The notes beneath the pieces were generated by a model. That model did not search any database and was not told the origin of the DNA. It saw only the letters and a list, made by a program, of their open reading frames with translations. DNA of 64,000 nt, taken from assembly GCA_023078685.1 (NCBI GenBank), contig JALGAS010000006.1:3224001-3288000 (forward strand). The letters are read 5' to 3'. Every line of letters begins with the position of its first letter. Position 1 is the first letter of the stretch. The DNA is from Neopestalotiopsis rosae (lineage: Eukaryota; Ascomycota; Sordariomycetes; Amphisphaeriales; Sporocadaceae). The position numbers and the translations under genes are program-made. Shown one piece after another: positions 43,001 through 55,000 of this stretch.

Positions 43001-44504
43001 GATCGACCATTCGGCGCGCAATTTCGTCCCGAAAAGCCTTGCTCTTCTTCTCCAGTTTCTGGCTCACGATACTCTCCGAAAGTTTTGTTGCATCTGGTCT
43101 CACATCAGTTGGTGTAATGATGTACTCAAGCAGCTTGACCCCGACGCTGCTTTCATCGATATTAGAAAGGCCATTGCAAATTTCCTGTTCCTCGCGGCTA
43201 GCCAAGAAGATCCGTGAGGCAGTGCCACGTATTGCTTCTATGATCTTGCCCATGAAGGATTCAAGTCCATCGCTCTGTGTTACACTCCAATGTCCTTTGG
43301 AAAAATATTCATCCAGTCCATCCACAACGAGTGTACATTGCGGAATTGCATGGACCATTTCTTTCAACAAATCCATGACTTCACTTGAAGAAGCAATTGA
43401 GGTCTTGTGAAGATCAAACTTTTCATAGGCCAAATTGAAGGCTTCGGGATTCCGTGATATCAATTGAGACACCCAGTGTCGACCAATAATGAACGGGTCC
43501 GCCCTATCTTCCAGGTCGGCCGAAAAAAAGACAGCCAAAGCCGACCGCCCCTTGGTGCCTTCAAGGTATTGCACAACTCTAGCGCTCAAAAATGTTTTAC
43601 CGTAACCTGCAGGGCCATTGACCCACAGAACTTTGGCACAGCTTGGTTCACAATAGGAAGAATCCCATTCACGGAATACTTCGCGATTCATAATCCAATC
43701 ACTAGTTCCGGGTAGACGCTTCTGGACAAAAGTGTCGTAGTTATTGCTCGTATAAGAAGCACAGAGCCAGGCGTCTAGGTCCTTTTTCATATCACCTATA
43801 GATGTGAGCTTAAGATTGTACACATGAAGAGGTTACCTACGCTCAATTTGCTTTTCGATATCCATAAGAATTCGTTGGGTTTCGATATACCACGAGCTTG
43901 TTGCAATGTCTTTGGGCGGAAAGGTAGATACGCCAGAAAGAGACACGGCATTTCCGGGCGGAGTCTGTCTGTGCATCGAATCCATCGACGTCGGAGCATC
44001 CGGAGGTACCAGGCTGTATAATGTCCCTACTAGATTACCAAAGTGCTGAGAGAGGGCAAAGAACCTCGCTTTGTGGCGCAAAGTCCACCCTATCTTGGTC
44101 TTATGTGATGCGTCCCCACGAAATTTCTCAAGCCATGATTGCTGTGCGTCGAAAGAGTCACTTTTGGGGATCGTAGATCCTGGCCTGTACTGCTTATCTG
44201 GCGGCGGCAACTTATTAGGACCACCTGCGATTTCGTATATGCTGCTGAGAATGCTTTGAACGGCTGAACGAGTTGCTGCATCATCGAGCTTGTCGTGATG
44301 ATCATCTTTGAGTCGGCGGTCGTCAAATCCCACGGCTGTACCCCATCTTTTGAACAATAGTTTCTGAGCATCAAATTGCGACATGATAGCACGAGAGTCC
44401 ACGCCAAAGTCCTTGTACGAGTCAATTCGCTCCATGACATCAAGGCATGTAGTGAACATCGCGGCCAGCCCTGCGATGCCGATGCCCAGACCTGCTATCT
44501 CCAT
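40041..44504 (-). CDS. HeLo - NACHT - ankyrin repeats - ZZ zinc finger protein
   Basis: Exon 1 44504-43841 and exon 2 43795-40041 (intron 46 nt, GTAGGT donor, phase 1) give 1472 residues. The first about 200 residues match the HeLo domain of HET-S-type proteins: a hydrophobic start (GLGIGIAGLAAMFTTCL) and a later KLLFKRWGTAVGF block. The HeLo domain is known to insert into membranes and kill the cell when activated. The NACHT has Walker A GPAGYGKT (282-289) and Walker B VVDGLDEY (378-385). About 18-20 ankyrin repeats span about 749-1400. These repeats are well diverged from each other, unlike those of the other NLR. The last 47 residues hold a ZZ-type zinc finger with paired Cys (CDVC, CRIC, CLEC) and two His. 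Inferred role: sensor and executor of regulated cell death in one chain. Confidence 0.93.
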
Positions 44505-45237
44505 TTTGACTTGTCGATTCTTGGTCTGACAGTGAAGAAATCGCGCTTGATTGGTCTCGGCTTATCAAACTCGAGGCTCTGTCCTCAAAAGATGTGCTGC
44601 GGATTGAGGATTCGATTCACTCTCGGCGGGAGAGGAACTTCGCATTTTGAACTAGTAGGTATAGTTGAACGCTCGTGTTGGCCCGTCATAGTATGAACTA
44701 ATAAGCTTGATGAAAAAGGCTCGTGAACTGCTTATTGTTCGAGTTCGTCGCATGTGCGGGGTACAGCCTAGGTGGGCTTTGGTGGGTAGCTCCTGCATCC
44801 TGAAGCCTCCTGGGCTTACTCCTCACCTGTTTATACCAAAAAGAAGAAGAAAAGCAAAACAAGATGATTCCATCCCCAATCTATTGGCGTGTTCCTGAAG
44901 TGAACCACACATAGATACATACTATATACCGTCTCAAGCGGTCACATATCGGTCTTCGAAAGACTTGCACGAGACATGTAGTCAATACAAATCGCCTCAG
45001 TCCTGTTGAGCCCATTGCATATTTTGAATGAATCGTAGCTCACATCAATTGGCTGGGACGACTAGGTCCTTCGACTATACTGACAGGTTTCCGAGAATCT
45101 GATTCGAGGCACCCTCCGTATATTCTTTCCTCTAGCTGTCAATTCTGGGAAAGTTTTGAGATATGAGCTTTCGCAGCACTCCGTCATTTAGAATCTCACT
45201 ATTACCCTAGACTATAGTCTATAATACACGCTGCTTC
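44505..45237. other. Intergenic region
   Basis: Promoter side of the HeLo-NACHT gene and 3' side of the acidic orphan. No gene or repeat noticed. Confidence 0.45.
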
Positions 45238-45894
45238 TCAGCGTCTACGGTAGTCTGCACCAACAATCTCACCAACCGGCGTCTTCCTGTCCACATTAAG
45301 CCCTTTGAGCTCATCCTTGAGGTCCTGCATATCCTCGTCATCCTCATCGTCATCATCGACCTCGCCCTCACTATCCAAGTCATCGTCTTCATCCTCTTCG
45401 CTATCTCCATAGACGCTATCAGCAGCCCCCGCGTCCACCACAAAGTCGACGCGATCAAAGAAGTCGGTGTCGCTGTTCACCGCGGGCGCAGCGTCCTTGA
45501 TCTGCCACCGCGCCACTTTGACAGTGGTGATATGCGCCCAAGTGATGACGTACTCATGGGTGCCATCAGTGTCGTCAATGGACTGCTTGATGGAATCGTG
45601 AGCTTGAGTCACATCCAAGTGGCCCTCTGCCCAAGTGGTGCCCTTGGGTGACGAGTCCCATTTCTTGAGGCCATACGCGTACTTGCGCGCGTACTCGTTG
45701 GCCACGTCGAGGTTGGAGAAGACGCTCAGCACACGATAGCCTTCTTCTCCCTTGGTTCGTAATAGATCATGAGGGTGAAGGTTCTCTGCCACGATGTATA
45801 TGGACGGCTGAGATGCGAGATACTGATCGAGCGTCTGCTCAGCAGAAGAAGACGAAGAAGTGGCGGGTGCCTTTCGAGCTGAACTGCGAGTCAT
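45238..45894 (-). CDS. Acidic orphan protein
   Basis: A 218-residue intronless frame with an ATG at 45894. After a Ser/Ala-rich head (1-25), a folded-looking part (about 28-150) carries the block YRVLSVFSNLDVANEYARKYAYGLKKW and then HEYVITWAHITTVKVARWQI. Residues about 158-190 are almost all Asp and Glu, and the end is basic (DYRRR). I recognise no catalytic motif. It could be a small soluble nuclear or cytosolic protein. Strong codon bias against the reverse frame and the long highly acidic tract favour a real gene. Confidence 0.65.
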   Translation of the reverse strand: MTRSSARKAPATSSSSSAEQTLDQYLASQPSIYIVAENLHPHDLLRTKGEEGYRVLSVFSNLDVANEYARKYAYGLKKWDSSPKGTTWAEGHLDVTQAHDSIKQSIDDTDGTHEYVITWAHITTVKVARWQIKDAAPAVNSDTDFFDRVDFVVDAGAADSVYGDSEEDEDDDLDSEGEVDDDDEDDEDMQDLKDELKGLNVDRKTPVGEIVGADYRRR

Positions 45895-47264
45895 GTTTGT
45901 GATGTAGTGGTAAGAGCTTGAGGATAGGTTATAATTTTGGATGGTGAGCTTGATGTTCCTGAGTGCGATACATGTTGTGGCCTTTTATAGTCGTCTTTTC
46001 CCTCGGCATGGCTCAAGTTTGTCCGCGCCCAGGCACCAGTACCCTTGGAAGAAGTTCTATTGCGAAATGTGACTCTGCACCTTTTGAAACCTCTTATTGT
46101 CTGCGAGGAACTTTACTGACTTCGAGACGATAAGGTACTTTCGCACTTGTGCCATCATCACCACCTACATTCGCGCTGGTTCGCACAGACGAGAAGCAGC
46201 TTTATCACTGCTGTGCCGCAATCAGCGGCGTGTAATTGCTTGGCTCTGGGTAGGCCTGGCTGCCTGATGCCTGAACTGCACACCACTACTCGCGATTACC
46301 AATAAACATCTAAACATCCTCGCCTTGAGAACTGGATGAAGTTGACTGCGAAATCCTTCGAGGTCCTTTAGATTAGCCTTGGCACGCGATATAAAAAGAG
46401 CCAAATCTGCCCAGAAGTATTCTTTCAGCAGTCGGGGCACTCTGGAGGTTTATAAAGCGGTACCAACTCAAGACCCCTGCTCATAAATACAGGTTTTATG
46501 CACCTTGTTCGTTTAGCTCCTGGAATTCATACGCTGCATTTCACGCAGTTCGCACACAAACGAGCAGGATTCTGCAATCGCAGCTAGTGGTGGAAGTACT
46601 GTCCACCATCAATCTAGACTGTGAACGCGCAGAAGAAGGACAGCTCAGTACATCATGCTTTAACATTTCCTGCACGCTCGCCGTGACGGCGCGTGAACAC
46701 AACAAGACAACAACGTGACGAGCTGAAATATTCTAGGCAGCACTCAGCTCGCCATCCTTATCTTTGATCTGTTTTGAGATCACCTTCCCGTCCACAATGC
46801 GCTAACACCATCGGCAATTGATTTGGTCTCAGGTCTCAACAGCGGAAGTCGCAGGTGTACCCTACGCTCATCAGCCACCAAGCTTGGGAGACTTTTTAGT
46901 ACTGCTGCGCTGTACAAGGGCATCAACCCATTCCTCGTCGTGCATCGCAAGCTTTGCTGGAACCTATTGCAAGCAAATTGACAGAGTCACCGGAATGATG
47001 AAACAAATTCTATATAATAGATACTCACTTTCTATTCCCGTTCCTCTTACAAATTCCTCCTTTCTCTGGCGACGACTTTTGCCCGCCGAATTTATAGACG
47101 GCCTTGGTGGACGCTACAGCGGACGCTGTAGTGCACTTATAGTGGATGATCCACAAGAATCTTTTGACTCGCACTAATGAACAGACCTACAAGACATCTT
47201 CAGATTGGTTACAGATGGCTAAGGCATTGGGGATACCCGACTTCACCTGAGCACTTTGGCCGGA
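45895..47264. other. Intergenic region, no gene supported
   Basis: Open frames at 46222-46440 (minus) and 46818-47177 (plus) lack ATG starts and known motifs. A decayed gene cannot be excluded. Confidence 0.4.
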
Positions 47265-49039
47265 TTACACCAAGTCAAGGTTGATCTCAGCGTCCCTCCG
47301 GCGAAATTGTATTCTAGCTTTCTCATCCACCATCTCACTTGCCTCAAACGCCATCGCCCGTGGTCGGCCCTCGTCTGGAATAAACCTCCAGTCATATTTC
47401 AAGAGTAGGTGACATAGCGCAATCTTGAGCTCGTTTGCTGCGAAAAAGCGACCGGGGCAAGCGTGCTGTCCATGCCCAAACAAGGTATGCGCTGGGCTGG
47501 TAGTAACAAACTGCCACTTGTTTTCCTCTCCATCGCGCTGTCTCATCTTCAAAAATCTTGCCGCGTCAAATTCATCCGGGCTTGGATAGATTTCCGGGTC
47601 CATGTAATTGCGCGCTACCATTATTCGGCAATCTCGCGGCAGAATTGTGCCATCAGATAGCTGGATCTCGGTTTCAACCAGACGGCCCATAGCGGCTGTT
47701 GCACTGAGTTAGCACTAGGGAACGCCAAAATCATCCATTTTAGTGGGATGCAGACGTACCAGCCGACATTGGATGGATGCGCTGCCCTTCTTTGAGAAAG
47801 CTGTCCATCAATTTCAATTTGTACAACGAAGTCTTGGCCCAGCCATCTTTGCTAACAACACTTATGACTTCCTCGCGCAGTTGGTCTGCAACATCCGGAT
47901 ACTGACAAATATCCAGCAGAGCCTGTGAAAGTGTTTCCGTGGTCGTGTGGATGGCTGCCATGGCCATGGCCATGGACGAGTTGCTGTACTCGACCTCGAC
48001 GTTGCGCCGCTTGGCAGACCCGTACATCCAGCCGAGTGCGTCTGCCGATTTTGGAGGCTTCTCTCCCGCGGCGAGGGCTGCCTCAATGGCCTGCTTACGT
48101 CGGGCCACCTCGGGATCGATGATGTCGTGTGCATCCTTGACAGCTTTTCGTATAGCCCGAGCCTGGGGTATAAACCAGTAGGCAATGGGTCGCAGAATTG
48201 GAGGTGCCATGCGCATAATGTACGAAGTAATGAACAAGTCCATTGTGTAGTTTTTTGAGATATCCAGCCATCTCTTGTTTCGGCATAGATTGGTGCCGAG
48301 AAACACTCGAGATGACAGACGCGCCACTATTTCGGATACATCATTCTTGAGACAGCACATTTGCCATTCATTGTTGTTTCCGAGAATTTCTTGTAGTGTC
48401 GTAGTCGTCTCTTCTACGATGTGGCCAGCGATTAGGCCAAGAGATTGTGTCAGTTGGACTCGTACAATGTCCTGGGCGAGCTTTGGGTCTTTGATGGCTG
48501 ATCGGTGCGCTTCAAATCCGGGATAATCGATGAAGAAATCCTGATCGGTTCATATTAGTCAAGACCTTTATTGGATTGGCGCAGTAAATATGCTCGCACT
48601 TTGGCAAGACCCTTCATGAAGCTCAAGTGAGGGTGGTTTCGAATCTCATCAGCGAAGCGGTTCGGCAACACAATGACAGGGCCAGTGCCTGTGATGACCT
48701 GGAAAGCACCAGGATACTAGTCATGATTAAAGTTAGTCCAAGCAATACAGGCAGTCTTTCTGAGCAGATCACCTTTTGCAACCCTTCTTGCAAAGTCTTC
48801 CTTCCATGGTGAAACCAGGACCCTGTTGAAGTTTCCCCTTGTAGCGCTGCAACGGGGAATCCACTATATGGTCGGCTTCTTGCCAAGTATGAATGGAGAA
48901 AGCATAGTGCTAGAGTCGTGCAAAGCACTGGCAGAGAAGCAGCAAAGAAACTGCCGTCCAAGGCCCAAGATCTATCCATATCATTGGAGTAATTGAGAAG
49001 GGTTGGTATTGCACCTTTGCCTGTGGAGGCTCTGTTCAC
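47265..49039 (-). CDS. Cytochrome P450 monooxygenase, membrane anchored
   Basis: Four exons on the minus strand: 49039-48773, 48698-48600, 48540-47760 and 47695-47265, joining to 525 residues; a second ATG (residue 21) may be the true start. A hydrophobic anchor lies at about 30-52. P450 signatures: an I-helix AAIHTTTET block (about 315-322), E-x-x-R as EGQR (373-376) and the haem loop FGHGQHACPGR with thiolate Cys462. The text VITGTGPVIVLPN followed by NHPHLSF-KGLAKDFF resembles fungal P450s of diterpene-type pathways (gibberellin, indole-diterpene). That is a similarity of style, not a substrate assignment. It is divergent from the Zn2Cys6 regulator with 368 bp between them. No other biosynthetic gene is adjacent. 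Confidence 0.94.
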
Positions 49040-49407
49040 CTTTTATGGATGATCAATTTGTCCTGCAATTGATGTGGCAAGTCGTCGTCTCAAACGACGA
49101 GATGCAAATGACACTATATTGCTATACTCGTATACGCTTACCGTATTACGTATCTCCTGAACGCTAGAAGATGAACCAATCGGATATCAACACTGCTAAT
49201 ATAGTGCGCAGACTGAGATAGTAACTACTTGAAAGCTTACAAAATTCTTTCCACTTTTTTAGGACGACGGGCTAATAAAACCTCTGACTGGGGCTAGTAC
49301 GAGTACTCGCATTTCGCATTTCGCATTCCCTGAGATGTTCCAATGATCACTATCCTCCACGTTCTGCTCGTACTGCAACATCGTCTCGAGGCATCGGCCA
49401 CCTTATT
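49040..49407. promoter_or_regulatory. Shared divergent promoter of P450 and Zn2Cys6 regulator
   Basis: 368 bp between the two divergent start codons. Such short shared spaces often coordinate a regulator with its target. No clear binding palindrome was identified by eye. Confidence 0.4.
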
Positions 49408-50806
49408 ATGACCCGAACCCGTCGTCCTCATACCAAGTCCCGCAAAGGATGCAAAGAATGTAAACGCCGGAAAATCAAGGTATTCTTGCCCTTTATTGCC
49501 TCCAATCTCCCTGTCTGTGCAAAGCACACAGGATAGGTACCCGATTGTAGGTGTGCTTATAATATTGTTTCGAGTGCGATGAATTACCCCCTTCATGTTT
49601 CAACTGTACCAGATATGGCGTCTTGTGTAGTCTGCGCTCGGATCGACCGGACGTTCTTTGGTCACCGTCAGAGGGTACAGCACCAAACCGTACAAGGAGC
49701 TCCCCAGACACAGAACCCTCTTCAGCTTCTCGCCATATAGATCGGCTGCCAGACGATTCAAAGCCTTCTAGCTCGCCTAGGGAGCCCGATGGTGATGCTC
49801 CATCTTGGAGGTGCGACTTGGAACTGATGCATCATTACTGCACAGCGACGAGCAGTACCATGGCTCACCATGAGGGCGCGAGGCATGTCTGGAGAGAAGT
49901 TTTCCCTCGTGAAGGATATCGTCACGATTATGTTATGCATGGGATCCTATCTCTTGCCGCACTCCACAAGGCGTTTCTGCTACCCGGACGCGCTGCCGAA
50001 TACCTGACTCTATCCGCGTACCACCACACCACCGGTCAGCAGACCTTTCGATCCCTCCTACCTCACATCAACGACACAAATTGGCGACCGATATTCTGTT
50101 TTGCGACACTGGTGATTGCCCATGTTCTTTGCACGCCGATACGTACTGCCGATGACGTCTTGTCTACGACGCCCTTGTCCAAGATGCAGGAGCTGTTTTC
50201 TGTCACCAGGGGCATCAAGGCCATCCTGTTACCATATATACCACAACTCGATCACACAAATTTTGCACCTCTCGTCAATAGTGTGTGGATAGTCTCACCT
50301 GATAATCCTCCATCCGATCGGTATGTGTTCATGTTGACTATCCCATCTTCCAGACCTGATGAGCTGTAGGAGCTGATCTGGGGTGTAGCGAGGCAATGCT
50401 ACAGCAGTCACCACTTCCAGACGATGTATTCCAGGCCATTGCCGAGCTGCGTCGCTTTTTCAAAGGAGAAGTCATGGAGCATTGTGAAGAATACGACCAA
50501 GGCGTCAACGCTTTAGACGTCGCCGCCATGCAAATTGCGCACGTCGGGATCAATATTGAGATGGGCGCCCTCTTACTCTGGCCCTTCTTTGTACCTGAAA
50601 GTGTGGTGAGCGATATCAAGATGCGCAAACCCTGTGCTTTGATTATGATCGCATACTACGCCGTCTTTCTACATAGCCAAGACGCGACTTTTTGGTTTTT
50701 GAAAGGCTGGGGCCGGCAATTATTAGCACAGATCTGCAGCGAGATTCAGGATCAGCGAAAATTCGAGCAAGTCCTGAATTGGCCGAAGAGGCGAATCAGT
50801 GCTTGA
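49408..50806 (+). CDS. Zn2Cys6 transcription factor, UPC2-like type
   Basis: Exons 49408-49479, 49575-50320 and 50389-50806 give 411 residues. The six cysteines of the binuclear zinc cluster are Cys15, Cys18, Cys25, Cys32, Cys35 and Cys42, with the canonical CKECKRRKIKC and a linker proline at 29-30. The first intron falls inside the cluster, just before Cys25, a place common in this family. The rest resembles the sterol-uptake-control (UPC2-like) group: HGILSLAALHKAFLL (about 128-142) and a compact C-terminal domain ending NWPKRR. Short length and lack of a long middle homology domain agree. Likely a nuclear activator, perhaps of the neighbouring P450 (inference from divergence only). Confidence 0.9.
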
Positions 50807-52014
50807 GTGGATTCGGATGGCTCCATCAGAGGAATGGCCGTGAAGCGGGCCCCATGCAGCCAGTCAGTCGCGATACAAAAGATGTAGTCAGTCAATCACG
50901 ATGTGAACAGTATTTCCAGTTAGTCACTCAATTTAAATACGGCCGATCATGACTGATCTTTCCCAAGTCTGATATAGTTGATAGAAAGTGGCAACAGAGA
51001 GGAGCCCATAGCTACCAGCATCGGCCTGATAAGGTTTAACAGCGAAGTTATGCTTGCGGTCTTAACAAGCATTGTTGACAACGGGGGTTTCGGCGGTGAT
51101 ACCTAAATAATCTTACCTAGACATTGTTCAACGTGGATGGCATTGCTGCGCAAGCGGCACACGGGCAGGCACTTTACCACCATCGCTAGCAGCTACTGAA
51201 ATTGACCATTGACAATCCTTCTCTATGTTGCAGATGTCGTTGAGTAAGCACAAATATCTCAGCCTGTCGTGATTTCATGGTAGTCGCCACAGCCTGCGGC
51301 CAGCCCCCACGGCACCATTTTCCAGATTAGGACAGACAGTGCAGAAAAATCGTTTGCCATCCTGAACGCAAAGACTCCTTGATCAACAGCTGAGGATTCC
51401 AATGTCAGCTCTTTGTAAACTCTGAGTCCGGCGTTCATGGGTATATCAGTCAAATATACATAGTCTGGTGCTCAATACAGTACTTGGGGAGATGCAATAC
51501 CTTACAATTTTTGTGGTGGTCTCTGCATTTGTTCAACCACACAAGCTGTTCTTGAGACCTGAACTCGCTCATCCAGTCCAGCCAGATCGTGGTGTCCTAC
51601 AAAGAGGGATCAGTCATACTCGCAAACACCAGTTTCACAATCTTTTCACGATGACAGGCGGCGAGATGCCGATGCTATGCCAACCCGCCTGTTTTATGAA
51701 GCTCCGTCTCTTTATCAGTCGATGGTTCTTGGCGAAATGTGTCAGGGATGTTTTACCGTGGATATCCGGCATCGCTGAAAAGGAATAATATTTGCATGGA
51801 GGTCAGCTGAGCGCCTAGAATGGGAATAGCGAGTTTTGGGGTGAACTCCCCGGCTCTATAGCGGGCCGCCCTCCTACTGCGTAGGGATCTGACAGAAGCG
51901 GAAGAATCCTTTTCAACGTCCCTCCGCTTACGCCCACCTTTGACACATATTGCATCCGTTCGCAGTCGCCAGAAGACTCAGAAAAGAGAAAAGAAAAAGA
52001 GGGCATCGCAGGAC
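50807..52014. other. Intergenic region upstream of kinase-HET gene
   Basis: Frames at 51259-51453 (minus) and 51468-51788 (plus) lack clear start or motif. Nothing supported. Confidence 0.45.
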
Positions 52015-55000
52015 ATGGTGTGGTGCACGGTACCCTCAATCGTGAGAAGGATTAGGTCAAACCGCTCTAAGAAAACTCAATCTGATCAAGAGCCGGCCCA
52101 GAAGTCTGTTCAACGTCGCGACCAGGAACCCAAGCGGGAGGCCGCCCAGCTCAAGAAGGTTGAGCAAAATTCTCTGCGCCAACAATTAATCCATGCATCA
52201 ACGCAAAATCATGAGAAGAAGAGATTTGTGCCTTGTCACAAGTTCGAGGAGTTTCTCAAACCGGAAAGAATCACGGCCGATCTCACAGCCTCGGGAGTCG
52301 TCCCTGAGGAGCAAACGGAATCACTGCAAGACTTTGTTCTTGGCAGTCCAGGTGCGAGACGAACGTACTTGATTCTAGCGAACGCAAGTCTGCTCAACTA
52401 CCTTGTTGAGTTTCGAGATAACGGTTTCGCCGATGATGTACTACCAATCAGGTTCGAACAAATCGGCGAATTGACCGTGGGCGTCTCCATTGATGGGCGC
52501 AAAAGTAGAAGGTTCGAATTCTTCGACGCATGGGATGAAAGAAACAGGGCAATCTTCGAAGATATCTACCAATGGAGGTTTTTGGCTCCTAAGTTCGGCG
52601 AAAGCACCTTTCTATATAGCTTTCAAAGGGATCAAATATTGCCATTTCTTGAAAAGAAACGCATGGCATCTGCTGAAAGTCCAGAGACGGACCGCATGCC
52701 TTACAGTGCTGGATTCTTCGGAGAAGTGTTTCCTGCAAAGATTCACAAGGCACACTTAGCAGAGAAGTATTGGCCAAAGGTTAGTGAGCTAATTGTATGT
52801 TGCGCGATTAAATGGTTAACAAGCGGTAGCATATCAAGACGACCACAGGCGATGGTGTTGAGATCGCTATCAAGAAGGCGAAAGACTCTGTGGAACTCCT
52901 CAAATATTTCGACCAAGAAGCCAACAATCTACAGAAAATCCAGACTTATCAATCAACTCATCTAATCAAACCCATTGCCGCTTACAAGTATGGCGACGAC
53001 AGATGTCTATTGTTCCCATGGGCAAATGGAGGTAATCTAGACAAGCTTTGGAAGGAGCTCGACCACCAAACCCTGAAAGGAGGTAATCAAGCTGAGTCAA
53101 GATGGTTCTTTGAGCAATTCTGTGGGCTTTCAGAAGCTCTCGAAGAGCTCCATGCACACGCAGCCAAAGGAGAGAAGAACTGCATCCATGGTGATCTGAA
53201 GCCCGAAAATATCATCGTGCTGCACCAAGAAGGAACCGAACGAATCCTCCAGATCGCCGATTTCGGCCTCGCAGCATTTCATGATGAAGCTAATACTAAC
53301 ATGAGAAGCCCTTCGATGATAGGTCCGGGAACAACCCGATACATGCCTCCTGAAATGGACAATGATGGATGGAAAAAGTCGCGAGGTCGGGCTTACGATA
53401 TATGGTCCATGGGATGCATTCTTCTTGAACTCTTGGTCTGGTCAACTTCTGGATATGAGGATTTGAAGGCATTCCAAAGTTGTACTGAATACTTTTGGGC
53501 AACGGCCACGAGCGGAGGTGGTCACGTCATTCATCCCCAAGTAGACTCGTACATGAGTTTTGCAGTAAACAATCTGGAGACCAAAACTGCGTTGAGGGAT
53601 ATTCTAGAACTTGTTCGGACAAAACTCCTCGTTGAAGTGGACCGGCGTGCCAGAGCACCAGAACTTCGTATGGCTCTCCAGGGTATCAGCGGCCATTGCC
53701 AGGATGGACCATACGCCAAATGCACCACCTTTACATTGAAGGCAATTGATAGCAGCGCGAACCAGCGTGGCTTTCCTCAGTCCCTCAGAGGACAACAGCC
53801 GAAAGCGCTCAGAGAGAGGTCAAATATAGAAGCTTTGGCTGAGCTACCCAAAAGCAGTACGATGGGTCAGGAAACTTCGGGCTTTGTTATACCCGCACAA
53901 AGAGGGCTGCCCCCTGAGGACTCAAGGAGTACGGGCTCAGGTTATACACTTAATCGAGAAGTAAGTCTAGCACAACCACAACGAGGGCTGTAGACTGATA
54001 TTTCTTCTACACAGTACGTGAGTTGAAAAACGTTTATCTTTACGAAGAAATTTGCACTGATGTCTCTACGTTTACGTGCAACAGAATGTGAGTAATGCAC
54101 CACCTTAAAGTGTTACCGAATTCGACTCCCGTTGACATTTGTGTATAGTTTGTGAGCGCTATTCGCAGATTAAGATTTTGATCGATACCCATGTTGCTGA
54201 CTTCAGACAGCTACAATCAGAGTCTCTTCATGAATCGTGGCAATCTGTGCCAGACGACGAGTTTGCCCGAAAGTTCTTCAGCACCATAGATTGGAATGAT
54301 GTCAAGCCGGAAGATCACGAAGAGAAATCTAAGCTATGTTCAACCTGTTGCAACGCGGACTCGTTGCTAAAATCGTTCCCTAGGTTCTATGTACTGCCTG
54401 ACGCTTTGTCTGAACTGCGAATTTCCGCAAAGGAATGCGACCTCTGTAAACTCCTCTTAGAGAGGCTACAAGAGCCTAAAGTCTGCGTTCCCAAAAACTT
54501 CACTCTTGGGATTTTCGGAACACAGATTTGCGTTGACGGCGACACTGCCTTGCTCTCTATTTATTCAATGCCAGGTAAATCCGCCTTTCCCTATTAATAC
54601 GGTCGCTAAAAAGTATACTAATTCTTAAACAGGTTCAGAGGTACCTCAGAAGGCATCACTTGGCTTACCACGGCTCCTCAGAGCAGCTAGCCCAGAGCAT
54701 TTTGCGCTTCTCCAACAGTGGCTCCACGTATGCGATTCGACGCACGTTGTCTGCCACCGAGAGTTCCGGGATACAGCACTAAAGATGCCAACACGTCTGT
54801 TGGATGTCGGTGAGCCTCTTCGCCTCATAGACTCTACAATGATTGCCCCAGACCGCTATATCTCCCTAAGTCACTGCTGGGGAGTCACCTTCAAGAAGTT
54901 TTGTACAGACAAAAGTAATATTACTCACCGAAGGATGTTTATCGATATGCGAGAAATGCCGCAGACTTTCCAAGATGCCGTCATCGTGACCCGCGGCCTA

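Noticed and set aside
47265..50806. Secondary-metabolite gene cluster
   Set aside because: Only a P450 and a regulator are present; no backbone enzyme lies within the window.
54018..54084. Protein-like text (NVYLYEEICTDV) between the kinase and HET parts
   Set aside because: The interval has canonical intron borders and a branch site, and reading through in phase meets a stop.
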